NCBI GenBank assembly: GCA_964016885.1
Contig: OZ024743.1
Span: 184,072,545 to 184,136,544, forward strand
Direction of reading: 5' to 3'
Origin: Eledone cirrhosa
Lineage: Eukaryota > Mollusca > Cephalopoda > Octopoda > Eledonidae
DNA length: 64,000 bases
Position numbers and translations under genes: made by a program
The notes under the pieces: model-generated
Told to the model about the DNA's origin: nothing
Database searches by the model: none
The model's input: only the letters and a program-made list of their open reading frames with translations
Shown: in pieces, positions 44,513 to 55,276 of the stretch
Layout of the letters: every line of letters begins with the position of its first letter
How positions within the stretch are numbered: the stretch's first letter is position 1

Positions 44513-45060
44513 TCTAAACTATAATAAAGGAAGGCCTGCGGAACTGCGTGCGTTTTTTTTTTTTTATCCCGTTAGTAAAATAAGTTGGATTACTTTGAAT
44601 AAATAATGAATGAATATTATATAATTTATCTACTAAATTTCGTAAACAAAAATAATTTCATAAAAATAAATAATTTAAAATTGACTTCTTTTCAAAGTTG
44701 CACTTCCGGTATATCGTTGCCACCACCACCACCACTTCAACTACCATATATATAGAAAGAGAGAGCGTGTGATGGTAACACTTCCGGTGGCGATCACTTA
44801 AATAAACATACTCATTTTCTGTCACTAATTTTCTCCTAATGCAGTTTATATATAATATCGTCTTTTTTTAATGTATCATGGATTGCGTTACTGATTAAAT
44901 AAGACAGTGTAACAACGTCTTCGTTCAATTTCTGTTTATATTGTCAATTACGATTTTATTTGATGTATCATATCTGCATGTATATATACTTGCGTATAAT
45001 ATTAATATACACACTACACATGCTAGCAGAAAACCACCCGAAGGGTGGTTTTTCTGCTAG
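44513..45060 (+). mobile_element. Complete small non-autonomous Helitron
   Basis: Starts with TC right after A (44512) and ends with CTAG (45057-45060) right before T (45061). It has the subterminal hairpin ACCACCC-GAA-GGGTGGT (45032-45049) eight bases from the end. No target duplication is visible, as expected for Helitrons. The 548-bp interior has no protein. It sits in an intron between two SINEs. The complement of the hairpin flank also reads CTAGCAGAAA, so the whole end is a longer palindrome. Confidence 0.7.
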
Positions 45061-45061
45061 T

Positions 45062-45180
45062 CTTAATAATAATTGTTTCTACTTTAGGCACAAGGCCAGC
45101 AATTTGAAGGGGAGGGAGGAGAGTCGATTAAATCGACCCAAGTACTTACTTGTGCTTTATTTTATCGACCCCCTAACGGC
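45062..45180 (-). mobile_element. tRNA-derived SINE (OR-like), truncated
   Basis: AATTGTTTCTACTTTAGGCA ... GTGCTTTATTTTATCGACCC; cut at about 45180, where LINE sequence begins. Confidence 0.8.
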
Positions 45181-46400
45181 TACACACCATGTCCCGATGT
45201 TCTGGGTCAGGGAGGGGCAGGGCTTTTATTTCTGGTGTTGTTACAAGTATTGTTGATTCTGGCATGATGGGTGGTGGTGGTACTCCTGCTATTGCTATTG
45301 TTGCTGTCACGGGGAGGTGGGGGCCATCTACATAATCTATTATGTCTGAAATGGCTTCTATGTTGTCTTGGTTGGTTTGGATAAGAGGATCCATCCTAGA
45401 CCCTGACCAGTTTTCACTTTTTATTTTCTTCTCTTCGATAGTTTGTGTGCTCTCCTTAACGTCAACGAGGACCGCTGCCACTAACCAAGGAATAGCTATT
45501 GTTGGCGGCACCTGGGTTACTCTTATTTTTACAAGTCTATGGCCGCATATGTTGGCAGTAGAGTGATTTCTTCGCTCCTGAGTGATGTGAGGGAGTGTTG
45601 TCTCGCTTCCTCTGGTGTCTCACAGAGTACGTCCACCGTCTCCTGCTTTCGGGCAATATGAGTTTTGCGTTCCCATTCGTAACCCAAAGCCTTTTGGATC
45701 TGGGACTTAGCAGCTTGCTCCACCCGGCCTGACTTCACTCCAATTGTACAGTATGTTACTGTACAGCGTTACACGTTTTCCAACACGTCGAGTGGAGGTG
45801 TGAGACTAATTCTGTGACCCCCTTTTTAACATTTGTTTGGCCTCTTAATTCATTTTCGTTCACTGTTATAGTTTCTGTTTTTCTCATTGCTCCTGCGAAA
45901 GAAACGACTGTTTAGGTGGGATTCTTCTGTGTTGTGTTGGGAGAGGTCTCACATGGGGTGCATTTTTGTTGTTGTTATTCTAACTGTTACTATTATTATT
46001 GTTTTTCATGTTGTTGTTGCCATTTGAGATGTAATTGTGTCTGTGTTACTGTTATTTTTGTTGTTTGCTTCTGTTATGTTTGTTGTTGCAGTGGTGGTGT
46101 TCTTGTTAGTATTATTGTTGATTTTTGTCATTATTTTAAAATAAAGTACCAGTAATGCACTGGTTAATTGCTGGCCTTGAGCCAAAAATAGAAACAATTA
46201 TTTTCTGTTGTTGCTCCTGTGATGGTGTCGGTGCCATTGAAATTTTAACAGCAGAAAATTTGTTTCACACTGTGTTGCTGTTGTTGCTGTTGTTGTTGCA
46301 GCTGGCAACGGTCGCTTTGATGTCTGTAGTGGTGGTTATGGCAACACTGGTAACGTTAGGTGGAGGGGGGGGGGGCCCTTGTCTCGATCTTTTAGTACAT
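45181..46400 (-). pseudogene. Tx1-like LINE copy D, ORF1 fragment without zinc knuckle
   Basis: Minus strand: SGRVEQAAKSQIQKALGYEW near 45720, ETPEEARQHSLTSLRSEEIT near 45600, then IAIPWLVAAVLVDV and NWSGSRMDPLIQTNQ near 45400-45500, and a Pro/Thr-rich tail. After the DGPHLPVT block, where copies A-C have the CCHC knuckle, the frame goes straight into a VPPPPIMPE tail, so the knuckle is deleted. Asn/Thr/Gln-rich N-terminal coding sequence extends to about 46370. ORF2 is missing. Confidence 0.75.
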
Positions 46401-46597
46401 GTTACGTTACCGCTGATTCAAAGTCAGGTGTTGTGTTTCCTCCATGTTTTTTTTTGGGGGGGGGGGGGGGGTTGCTTCTAGGCGCTAAAGCTCAAATATT
46501 AAAGGGTCTCCCTTCTTGAAGGCAAAGACCTATATCTTATGCTCCCATTGAAACAAAAATAATTTAACAAATATTGGTTTAAACAATTTAAAACAAT

Positions 46598-46712
46598 AAT
46601 GGTGCTTTATTTTATCGACCTCGTAAGGATGAAAGACAAAGTTAACCCCGGCGGATTTGAACTCAAAACGTAAAGGGCCATAAATCTATGCTGCAAAGCA
46701 TGGTGTCTGACA
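46598..46712 (-). mobile_element. SINE fragment
   Basis: GGTGCTTTATTTTATCGACC ... GGCGGATTTGAACTCAAAAC ... GCAAAGCATGGTGTCTGACA; the tRNA-like half of the same SINE family. Confidence 0.75.
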
Positions 46713-47800
46713 CCACAAGGGTTTACACAGAGCATAAAATTAAGAACAGCACAGGACGGTACAAATGGGCGTTTCTGTGAGCAAAAACAAAGGATGTAAC
46801 AAAAAAATCGAAACAAAAGAAAATTCCCCAATAGAGGGGATACTTCCGAAAGTCACTCGTGGAGAAAGTTCATAAAAAAGCCACGGTGGTCCTGACCACC
46901 GGGGCAAGTGCCCTTTCCCAGTTTTCCACCTCCAATCTACACGCACATACTCAGAGCAGGCCCATTCACTCGGGCTATACTCGCCTCTGTTCGCCCATCT
47001 TTCAACTCCACCCTGATTTTCCTTTTCAAAATGAAATTTGAAAAAGTAATCTGGGCTTTGCCGAAGAGGTAAATGCTCGTCTTCAGCCCTTTCAGACGTG
47101 TCCACCCCGTGACCACTTTCGCCATGGCCACCAGGAAGATAATAATTGCCTGTCCCTCCCGACTAAATGGAGGTGATGAGGCAATCTTCACGATAGACTC
47201 AGCTGATAGCCGGATCGGTCCTATACGCGACAGCAGGTGTTCGACATAAACCCACAAGTCAGCAATTCTTGCACACTCGACGAGTGTGTGCAGGGCGGTT
47301 TCGTCGACCTGTACGCATCTCGGACATGTCCTGCTGGCGGCACTTCTATGCCTGTAGAGTTTATCACGAACTGGCAAAGCTCCTCGGTAACACTGCCAGG
47401 CCAAGGACTTCTGAAAGTTGCCCATGGGCCTAGGAGATTGTTTATAATCCTAGACCGTCGATGTCTACAATTGTTCATACCTCCACCAACCCTCTACAGA
47501 TTGCAATGGTTAACGTTTCACTGACCTCATTATCGAACTGGTAGAGTGTAGTGTGCGACTAGCAACAGTCTTTAGGCCAAATGTCTAAATATAGTCTGCA
47601 TTTGACCCAGGACTTCAGTTTAGTAAAATACATGATGTGCAGAAAGACATATCTCACAAATGACAACTACACTTGCCCACTGTAATTCATCAGAAGTCTC
47701 TGGGGATGTCCTTGCCTCTGTGCATTCCTGCACATAATCAGTAATGGAATCCCGAGAGACCCTGCACCAGAAGTGGGCATTCCAGTAATCTACTGTATCT
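46713..47800 (-). pseudogene. Tx1-like LINE copy E, 3' fragment (ORF2 C-terminus and 3' UTR)
   Basis: The open minus-strand frame 46937-47425 reads NFQKSLAWQCYRGALPVRDK, then CPRCVQVDETALHTLVEC with the zinc-ribbon-like Cys/His, then VEHLLSRIGPIRLS and a terminal ASIARVNGPALSM. The 3' UTR matches copy A (complement of AAGGGTTTAC... at 46713). Upstream of 47440 only degenerate traces (FYRGLVEG-like near 47490) reach about 47800. It is a 5'-decayed or truncated copy in an intron of the host gene. Confidence 0.82.
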
Positions 47801-47869
47801 GATACTTTAGTTACTTTGTGAAGTTAATGATAATGATTTCGTACATCAGCCCAAGGTCAATAGATGACA

Positions 47870-47990
47870 AATTTCAGGAAAAGGGATGTAGATAGTTTAA
47901 TCGACCTGAAAGACAATGTCAAACCTGGTGGGATTTTAATTCAAAGATGATATGATTAAATACTGTAAAGCATTTAGACGGCTGTCCTCT
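47870..47990 (-). mobile_element. Degenerate SINE remnant
   Basis: TAGTTTAATCGACCTGAAAG, GGTGGGATTTTAATTCAAAG and CTGTAAAGCATTTAGAC follow the SINE order with many changes. Confidence 0.5.
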
Positions 47991-48081
47991 CACAATTCCA
48001 TATAAACATTAATAAGACTGACAACTGCCATAATATACATTTTAATACTAGGGGAAAAATACATCAACCCAAAGTATATAC

Positions 48082-48201
48082 CTTGACAAATTGCTCCAAC
48101 TTTGTCATACCCTGTTTTACAGTCACAATGGTAACTGCCGTGTGTATTCTTACATATTGAATTCATTCCACAGATTGCCTCATCTAAACATTCATCGATA
48201 T
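48082..48201 (-). CDS. Host gene exon: calcium-binding EGF module 1
   Basis: 120-bp exon with AG acceptor (atttcag/AT) and GT donor (CAAG/gtatatac). It reads DIDECLDEAICGMNSICKNT then HGSYHCDCKTGYDKVGAICQ: a calcium-binding EGF with six Cys. Phase 1 on both sides. It joins the linker exon at 49139 upstream and the EGF exon at 44140 downstream. Confidence 0.88.
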
Positions 48202-49138
48202 CTGAAATAAAGAATAAAGTTATTCATTAAACTTGAATATTTCATTTTTGATTGAGTATTTTTGTATGCTGTTAGGGGTGACTGAAAGAGTTGGCGCCAA
48301 GAGGGACATCTGGCTAAAAAAACTTTGCCTTCAAAAGGATTCTAGGATAAGTATGAAATCTGTGATGAGGTCTGCAAGTCTAAGCCTTGCTTTAACAGGG
48401 AGAATAGCTTTAAGGCGCTTGTGTAATTTGATTGTGCCACTGCAGTTTGCATATATTGGCTATAACCCAAGTATATTTCAGACTCTTGAAACACACCAAG
48501 TAAAAAATACATATAACTATGACACTCATGAAGTATGAAATGTATAAATCATGAAATATAACAATCACGAATTATATTAATCAATGAAATACTTAAACAA
48601 TGAATTTATAAACCGTGAAATATACCTATTATGAAATGTATAAATCATAAAATATATTAACTATATATATCTAAATTATATAATATACAAACTAAGAAAT
48701 ATATATAAATAGCAGACCTGCCAACCACTAAAAACCCAAACGGAGAGTACCATGAAAAAAGTGCCCCAAAACGGGGAGAAATGAGGCAAAATGGGGAGAT
48801 TTTACATAATGAAAGCTATAGCCATTTTCACAAGAGAAGACATCTCTCTCTCACCCAAAGTGGATGGGAGATGTCCTCGTCAGACAGGGAGAGTTGATAG
48901 GTCTGAAACAATGAAATAATTAAACCGTCAAAAAATTCTGGATTCTGTCGGTTTCTGCCAGGAAACTGAAACAGTATTTACTAAACATTTAACACAAAGA
49001 GTAAATAATTCTCTCTAATTGAAATTTACGAATTGTTTCTGGGGTGTTTCCTTGCAGTTTGAGAAATAGATAATTCTTTTTTTAAGTACGTTTATTCAAT
49101 TAATTATATAGCAAATATTGAATACACAATTGTCTTAC
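48202..49138 (-). other. Intron with MITE and AT-rich repeats
   Basis: Apart from the MITE at 48713-48905 it holds AT-rich sequence with repeated AATCATGAAATATA-type units at about 48535-48710. No additional exon is recognised. Confidence 0.6.
48713..48905. mobile_element. hAT-like MITE
   Basis: Inverted ends CAGACCTGCCAAC (48713-48725) and GTTGATAGGTCTG (48893-48905; complement CAGACCTATCAAC). The interior has AAACGGGGAGAAATGAG and a GACATCTC/GAGATGTC palindrome. No coding capacity. A related piece lies at 62186-62400. A clear target duplication was not found. Confidence 0.6.
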
Positions 49139-49261
49139 CTTCAATAAATTTTGTGGTGGTATCCCAGTTTGAGTTTAATACAACAGTTGAATAATCAGGT
49201 GAAAATGTAAATGAGCTAGCTGGAGTGAAATACGGAGAACCTGCGTAATAATCAAATACCT
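49139..49261 (-). CDS. Host gene exon: short linker between the Ser/Thr region and the EGF modules
   Basis: 123-bp open segment with AG acceptor (caatag/AG) and GT donor (GAAG/gtaagac), phase 1 on both sides. It reads EVFDYYAGSPYFTPASSFTF then SPDYSTVVLNSNWDTTTKFI and EG. No domain is recognised; it is aromatic and Ser/Thr-rich like the preceding large exon. It is supported as an exon by splice signals and by phase compatibility with both neighbours rather than by homology. Confidence 0.65.
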
Positions 49262-49309
49262 CTATTGAAAAAGAAAACTAATCATTTGAACTCATATCAG
49301 TGACTGAAA

Positions 49310-49503
49310 TATAATTGTTTCTACTTTTGGCACAAGGCCAGCAATTATCCCAGTGCATTACTGGTACTTTATTTTATCGATCCCGTAAGGATGAAAGGCA
49401 AAGTTAACCTCGGCGGGATTTGAACTCAGAATTGCAAGGGCCGTAACTCTATGCGTCAAAGCATGGTGTCCGACCCTTTACCGATACTGTCAATCCACCA
49501 CCC
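49310..49503 (-). mobile_element. tRNA-derived SINE (OR-like)
   Basis: TAATTGTTTCTACTTTTGGC ... GGCGGGATTTGAACTCAGAA ... TACCGATACTGTCAATCCAC; nearly complete with a short deletion in the first third. Confidence 0.85.
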
Positions 49504-49607
49504 TCTGAAATATAATGAATTTGATTAAGAAAGCGTCATTGGTGGACAATTGTTGTCTAAATACGAAGTAGTATTAAAACCACTAGCATTAACTCATATT
49601 CCTATAC

Positions 49608-50097
49608 TGGTTTCTAATTTAGTTACAAGACAAATAGTTTTGAGGAGAAGGGGGGGGGGGGAGTCAGTTAAATACATCCCGGTAATTAACTGGTACTTTA
49701 ATTTATCAACCCCGGAGGATTAAAGGCAATGTTGATCTCAGCAGGGTTTGAATGTAAAAAGCTGTAATTAAATGCCGTAAATTATTTTGTCCGACACTCT
49801 AGAGCAGGCATGGGCAACCTTTTTTCGAGAAGCGGGCCGCATGAGATATGGCTCATCATCAAGCGGGCCGCAAGCGCTAATTTACATTCGTGCCCACATT
49901 AAAAAGAAGGGCAGTAACTCAGTTTCTTTTGATTTGATTCTTCAGATCAAAATAATAGAAAGATAAATTATGACTGGAAAGTTGGGGTAAAAAAATCTGA
50001 AAGATTTCACTTAGATAACTTAGTGGAGCCATTCAGGAAGCTTCGCGGGCTGCAGGCTGCCCATGACTGCTCTAGAGATTCTGCTAATCAATCGCCC
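49608..50097 (-). mobile_element. Degenerate SINE interrupted by a hAT-like MITE
   Basis: SINE parts lie at 49608-49804 (ACAAGACAAATAGTTT ... TTATTTTGTCCGACACTCTAG) and 50070-50097 (ATTCTGCTAATCAATCGCCC). The MITE 49805-50069 is inserted between them with an 8-bp duplication CTCTAGAG. Confidence 0.75.
49805..50069. mobile_element. hAT-like MITE with 8-bp target duplication
   Basis: 265 bp with ends CAGGCATGGGCA and TGCCCATGACTG (complement CAGTCATGGGCA). It is flanked by CTCTAGAG on both sides (49797-49804 and 50070-50077). The 8-bp duplication and CAG ends are hAT hallmarks, and the TA in the middle of the target fits the Buster-type preference. Non-coding. Confidence 0.82.
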
Positions 50098-50812
50098 TCA
50101 TATTCTTATAATATATGATGCTTTATAACATCACGAACGTCAGCTTAGTGATTTTGGTCTCTAAAACGATTCAGAAGATAATTTTTTTAATTTTTTTTTA
50201 AATTATTTATTTGATTTAGATGTAATTCTAAGAGATTAAGACGGAGACAGATTGATAAATGAGAAGTTTAGGAACTTGTTGCAACGCAGACATTGGCGGA
50301 TTCATCATCTTCGAAGATGTGTTTAAGATTTTGTCTATTGCTCACAACAGTGTGATGTTGTAACCATTGTTATATCATGTTCTGTATAATCAGACGATCT
50401 CCTTTAAAAAATCATGACTTAACTAAAGTTTAGTCACCCCCTCCACAATTTATTTCCTCATAACTTTCTTAATCTTGCATATTTTTAAGGACAATTTACA
50501 AATATATATTTTAGCAAGGGCAGATATAACAACTGTCACAATGTTGATGAAATCTAAAAAGAAATTAAAGATAGATGTTTTTTTTTAATCTTTTTTTTTT
50601 CTTTTGCAATTCATAGTCATAAAAATGTCATTGCGTTCTCGAAGAAAATCTATGACATTATCCTGATTAATATTATTCATGAAATTAGAAGTCAAAACGA
50701 AAAAGTTGCTTCTGCAGAATGACCCCACCACTACCTTGATAAATACTTATTTTTGAGCCTACATTAAAATAAATTTTGCTGGGTAGTAATTTGAATTTCA
50801 CCGACAGAAAAA
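50098..50812. other. No gene; intron of the host gene
   Basis: AT-rich sequence between the 2.9-kb exon and the linker exon. No recognised feature. Confidence 0.5.
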
Positions 50813-51184
50813 ATGATAAGCCTTTGTTTTATTTTTAATAATAATTTTGGGTTTTGTTTGTATGGCTGCCTGAAGACAATTAATTACAGGATACTGATTA
50901 AATTAAGCAAGCAGGAAAAAAGAATAATTGCATTTCTCCAAAGCATTGGTCTTCTCCCAACAATTATGAGTATAGTAGCAGTCAAATCTCATTCAAATCA
51001 CACCCTGCTGTATTTTAATAAAAGAGGAAGAAAACATTTTATTTCACAACTGGAAAAAAATCTACAGCGGTTAAAAGCTTTATATGGTGTTATAATTGGC
51101 ATGGGTGAATGTGGACTGTGTAGGGGAAAATGTAAGCCTAGTAATGTGCTTGGTGTGGTTAAAGTAAGAAGTATCAAAGATTAG
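50813..51184 (+). pseudogene. Unidentified 123-residue ORF, possibly a transposase relic
   Basis: The longest non-repetitive ORF of this intron. The segment KRIIAFLQSIGLLPTIMS resembles the N-terminus of ISXO2-like (IS1595-type) transposases that occur in animal genomes. The rest (FNKRGRKHFISQLEKNL; MGECGLCRGKC with a C-x2-C-x3-C cluster) is not recognised. It lies antisense to the host gene. It could be a chance ORF; function unknown. Confidence 0.3.
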
Positions 51185-52385
51185 GTTTGTCAGTTTACCA
51201 AACTGTAAGTTGAAATTATATTATTTGGGATAATGGGATGCATACCTGGAAGAGGGGGGAGGCACATTGTAGAGCATCCACCGCCCCCACAAACCCTCAA
51301 ATGTAGGGAATGTGTAGAGTCCACTAGATGAAGCACAGAACTCAACTGGTACTTATTTTATCGACCTCGAAAGGATGAAAAGCAAAGTCAGCCTCAGAAT
51401 GTGAAGTTACGCAACTAAATGCTGGAGAGCATTACCATGCACGACCCTTTCAAAATGTAAATAATAATTATTATTAATTGCTTAACTAGGTGAGAAAAGA
51501 GCCTCAATAAAAGGAGGGATGAAGGCAAGAACTTATCCTCAGAACGGAGACCTGCTGTGAATGCTTGCAAGTAAATTCCATTCAGGATATCCGGGGACCA
51601 AATAACGGTATTAAACTTGTGTAAGAACAGGAATGGTCCCGCCGATAAACCTTCACACAGTTTCCGTCTATCAAATTTCATCTACAAATCTTTGTCAACC
51701 TGTGGCTACTAAATAAACGACGCCCAAGGTGATATGCTGTGTGATTCGAACCTGAAACCATATAGTTGCGAAGTAAAATTCTCAACCTGACATCCATACC
51801 TGCGCCCATAAATTAGTGATTTACCTCATCTGATAGGAAATAAACTAACACTATCTGGAAATGCTGAGGATTTCTTTTGTTATTCGTTATTATTTAGTCA
51901 GGAGGCGGGGGTAGAGTGCCCACGACCCTTTTCCGGGCTCCCGAGACTATACAGAGTGAGGAAAAGAGGGAGGAGGGGTCCTGAAACCGGAAGCCTGGTC
52001 TGAATGCTTGGCATAAAAAATGATTATGATAAGACGGCTAGAGAGTAATCGCAGTAGTTTACTGTATATACGATATCTTCCGAAGGAAACTATTAAAGCG
52101 GTCAGTAACAATTATGGCTGGCCAAAAGAGTAATAAATGCTGACAATCATTTAAAGCAGTGAACTAGTAAACACCTTCATAAATTGTCATTTCAAAGCGC
52201 AGCTATTAAATTACTGAAATAATTGTATTTGATTTTCATATATGTTTGTGGCGTCAGCCGTTTATTGTTTTTCGACAGGAGATTGATGTCATTAAAGAGG
52301 AATAACATAATGTACTAAGGAGATAATAACAAGCCACAAATACTGAGATGATTGTAGTTGGAACTGATGGGTTCTGTAGACATAG
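51185..52385. other. No gene; SINE fragment at 51335-51440
   Basis: The SINE piece (AACTGGTACTTATTTTATCG ... AAAGTCAGCC) is minus-oriented. The remainder is unannotated intronic sequence. Confidence 0.5.
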
Positions 52386-52387
52386 AA

Positions 52388-52590
52388 ATAATAATTTCTG
52401 ATTTAGGCACAAGGAGATATTGATTACATCGACCCAGTACTTGACTGGTACTTTGTTTTATCGATTCCGAAAGCACGAAAGACATTGTTGACCTTGGCGG
52501 GATTTGCACCTAGAACATAAAGAGTCATAACTAAATGTTGCAAAGCATTTTATCCTACACTTTACCGATTCTGACAAAACACCACTCTCT
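52388..52590 (-). mobile_element. tRNA-derived SINE (OR-like), diverged
   Basis: TAATTTCTGATTTAGGCACA ... GGCGGGATTTGCACCTAGAA ... TTACCGATTCTGACAAAACA. First of two tandem, same-orientation copies. Confidence 0.75.
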
Positions 52591-52604
52591 GTAGACATAG
52601 AAAT

Positions 52605-52830
52605 AATGATTTCTAATTTAGGCACAAGGCCAGCAATTCGTGGGGAAGGAAAAGTTGATTATATCGACACCAGTACTTGACTGGTGATTTGTTTTATCGA
52701 CTCTGGAAGGATGAAAGGGCAAAGTTGACCTAGGTGAGATTTGAACTCAGAACGTAAAGGGCCGTAATGCTGCAATATATTTTTTCCGACGCTCTACCAA
52801 TTCTGTCACTCCACCGCTCTTGCTATAGAA
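52605..52830 (-). mobile_element. tRNA-derived SINE (OR-like)
   Basis: TGATTTCTAATTTAGGCACA ... TAGGTGAGATTTGAACTCAG ... CTACCAATTCTGTCACTCCA. Second of the tandem pair. Confidence 0.8.
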
Positions 52831-53137
52831 ATAATTGAACGGCTGCAAATTCGATGTCTTCTGTCTTGTTTCTTTTCCTCCTCCCTTCCTTCACAAACCT
52901 CTCTTTCTCATCTTCTGCATTTCTCTCTCTTTTCCTTGACGCATGTTTCTTCTTTGTAATGATTATTATTCCTTTGTATACATTTGTACTTAATATAATA
53001 TATGAAAAAGGGAAACCCTGCGTGATATCTCGACTTGCTAGAAATATCAGCCAATTCTACCTCCTCTAATTCTACTTATATTCTATTTATATACAACCCA
53101 CAATTCAAGCCCTTAAACGCCAGTTTTGTGTTAATTG

Positions 53138-54385
53138 ATATAGAGTGGGGTATTGGAAGAGAGTTCCGTGTAGTAGATATAGAGAGGGGGAGAGTTTAGT
53201 GGTAATTGATATAGAGAGGGGGATTAGAAGAGAGTTCCGTGTATTCGATATAGAGAGGGGGAGAGTTTGGTTTTAATTAATATATATTTCTATTTATTTG
53301 CCACCAGGGCATCAAAGATTGGAACAAATACAAAGGGGGGAGTTTACATACATTTAAAAGGACGTGTAAAAAACATATAACAAATTAAATTTAACAATCG
53401 ATGTCCTCAATAGGGAGGGGCGTTGACATGGGTCGCACACACCCCCGAAAAAATGTGCAACCCTCAGGAGCACAAAGAGCGGGTGCTTCCTTCCTCTCCT
53501 CATTCTTCTTCTCTCTCACCTACAGGCTGATATAGAGAGAAGGCCCATTCACTCGGGCCATTCTCGCTACTTTCACCCATCTTTCATAAAACTTGCTGGG
53601 GTAGAGCACCTCTCTCTCCATTCTGATCCTTCTTCTAAAGTGGTACTTGAAAAAAAAGACCAGTTGTTGGCCGGAGAGATAGGTGTCTGACCTCAGCCCT
53701 TTCAACCTTGTCCACCATACAACTTCTTTCGCCATGGCTATCACACAGAGGAAAACCGCCTCTCCTTCGTTTTTGAAAGGGGGGGGGGGCGGTTTGATTG
53801 TGACAATGTTCTCGGTGGTCAACCGGATTGGTCCCACCCGCGACAGTAGTCGTTCTACATAGCCCCACAGGTCAGCAACGCCCGGGCAGTGTACGAATGC
53901 GTGTGCGACGGTTTCCTCGTCACGCACGCATCTTGGACAGATCTTCTTCGAGGGGTCCCTACCCGGGCGCCCGTGTCTGTAGAGCTTGTCCCGAGGAGGA
54001 TTGAAAGTGAGCTCTGTACAGTAGATATAGAGAGGGGGAGAGTTTGGTGTTAAATGATATAGAGAGGAGTATTGGAAGAGTGTTCCGTGTAGTAGATATA
54101 GAGAGGGGGAGTGTTTGGTTGTAATTGATATAGAGAGGGGGGAGAGATTGTTGTTTATTGGTATAAAGAGGGGGATTGGAAGAGTTCTGTGTAGTAGATA
54201 TACAGAGGGGGGGGGGGGTAATTAGTACAGAAAGAGGTATTGAAAGAGAGTTCCGTGTAGTTTAGATAGAGAGAGGAATAGTTTTGTGTTAATTGATGTA
54301 GAGAGGGGTATTGGAAGTGAGTTCCATGTAGTAGATATAGAAAGCGTAGAGTTTGGTTTTAGTAGATGCAGAGAGGGGGATTAAA
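53138..54385. repeat. Minisatellite (GATATAGAGAGGGG units) split by a LINE insertion
   Basis: Units of roughly 40-70 bases built on GATATAGAGAGGGGGA followed by GAAGAGAGTTCCGTGTAGTA or GAGTTTGGTTTTAATT occur at 53138-53282 and 53999-54385. The two parts were one array before LINE copy F entered. Confidence 0.85.
53283..53998 (-). pseudogene. Tx1-like LINE copy F, 5'-truncated 3' end
   Basis: Begins (plus view) with TTTATTTGCCACCAGGGCAT, the same 3' end as copy C. The minus-strand frame 53520-53927 is open: RDEETVAHAFVHCPGVADLW, VERLLSRVGPIRL, MAKEVVWWTRLKGLRSD, RRIRMEREVLYPSKFYERWV, ending SMAR-type VARMARVNGPS. A little more coding sequence extends to 53998. 5' truncation is the usual outcome of target-primed reverse transcription. 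Confidence 0.88.
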
Positions 54386-54388
54386 AAG

Positions 54389-54500
54389 AGTTTCTAAACC
54401 AAAGACTAGTGGGATCAACTATTACATGTGGATGAATGAGTTGTATCAGGAATATCTTGAAATTGATAAAGATGGTGTAAATTGAGCTGAACTGACTAAA
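54389..54500 (-). pseudogene. Decayed duplicate of part of a host-gene exon
   Basis: Matches 58829-58945, part of the Ser/Thr exon at 58563-59189, including TCTAAACCAAAGACTAGTGG and AAAGATGGTGTAAATTGAGC. Small deletions break the frame, so it is a pseudo-exon lying in an intron of the same gene, in the same orientation. Confidence 0.8.
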
Positions 54501-55276
54501 ATTATGCGACTAAACATAATTTAAAATGTTGCTTAATCATTTTAATACCAAATTACTGATACCCGCCCTTGGTTCTATGATACAATGTTGTTTATTTTAA
54601 AGTGTTTATATTTGTCTAAAGCGGCGAATTGGCAGTCATTAGATAGAATGCTTTGCGGTATTCGTTCTGGCGGCTCTCTGAGTTCCATTACCTGGGTTGA
54701 TTTCCTCCTCTTTTTCTATCATTCTCTCTCTTCTAGAGGGGATGGTCTCCGCGAGGTTCAAAATGACACGCCGAATATCACGACCGCACCCATACGTCTC
54801 AACTATGAGTAACTTGTCTATGCATATATATTTATCTAAAAACGTTTGTTATGTTATAAACACTGGCTAAAGTTTTCACTATCTTCAAAATGATTTGAAA
54901 ATCACAGGCAGTATCTTTCATTTAAAACAAGCTAACGAAAGAATCGTTTTTTGCCAGCAGTTGCCTAACTTCAGGATTGTCCATTTGACCTTAAACTATC
55001 ATACAGTACTTCATATGATTATAAATTGTGAAAGCTGATAGTAATATGTTAACTAATAGAAGCGTATATGAAAGCGCATACAATAAGTTTGTGCATTATG
55101 TCTCGTTAACGTAGTTGTGACATAATGAGACATATATATGTTTATCATATATAAACATATTGTATATACTTTCATATACGTATATTATGAATGATGTTAT
55201 GTTAGTCCTACTGTTAGTATGCTGATTGGTTATATTTGATAGTGAATAGATAAATATTTATTAGATAGAAATTTAC
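54501..55276. other. No gene; intronic sequence
   Basis: AT-rich. A TTTTAATACCAAATTACTGA-type short repeat near 54540 is related to those at 42.9-43.2 kb. It ends at the donor of the 2.9-kb exon. Confidence 0.5.

Noticed and set aside
46360..46475. Long G runs as possible G-quadruplexes
   Set aside because: Single uninterrupted homopolymers without the spaced G-tract pattern; they may also be sequencing-length errors.
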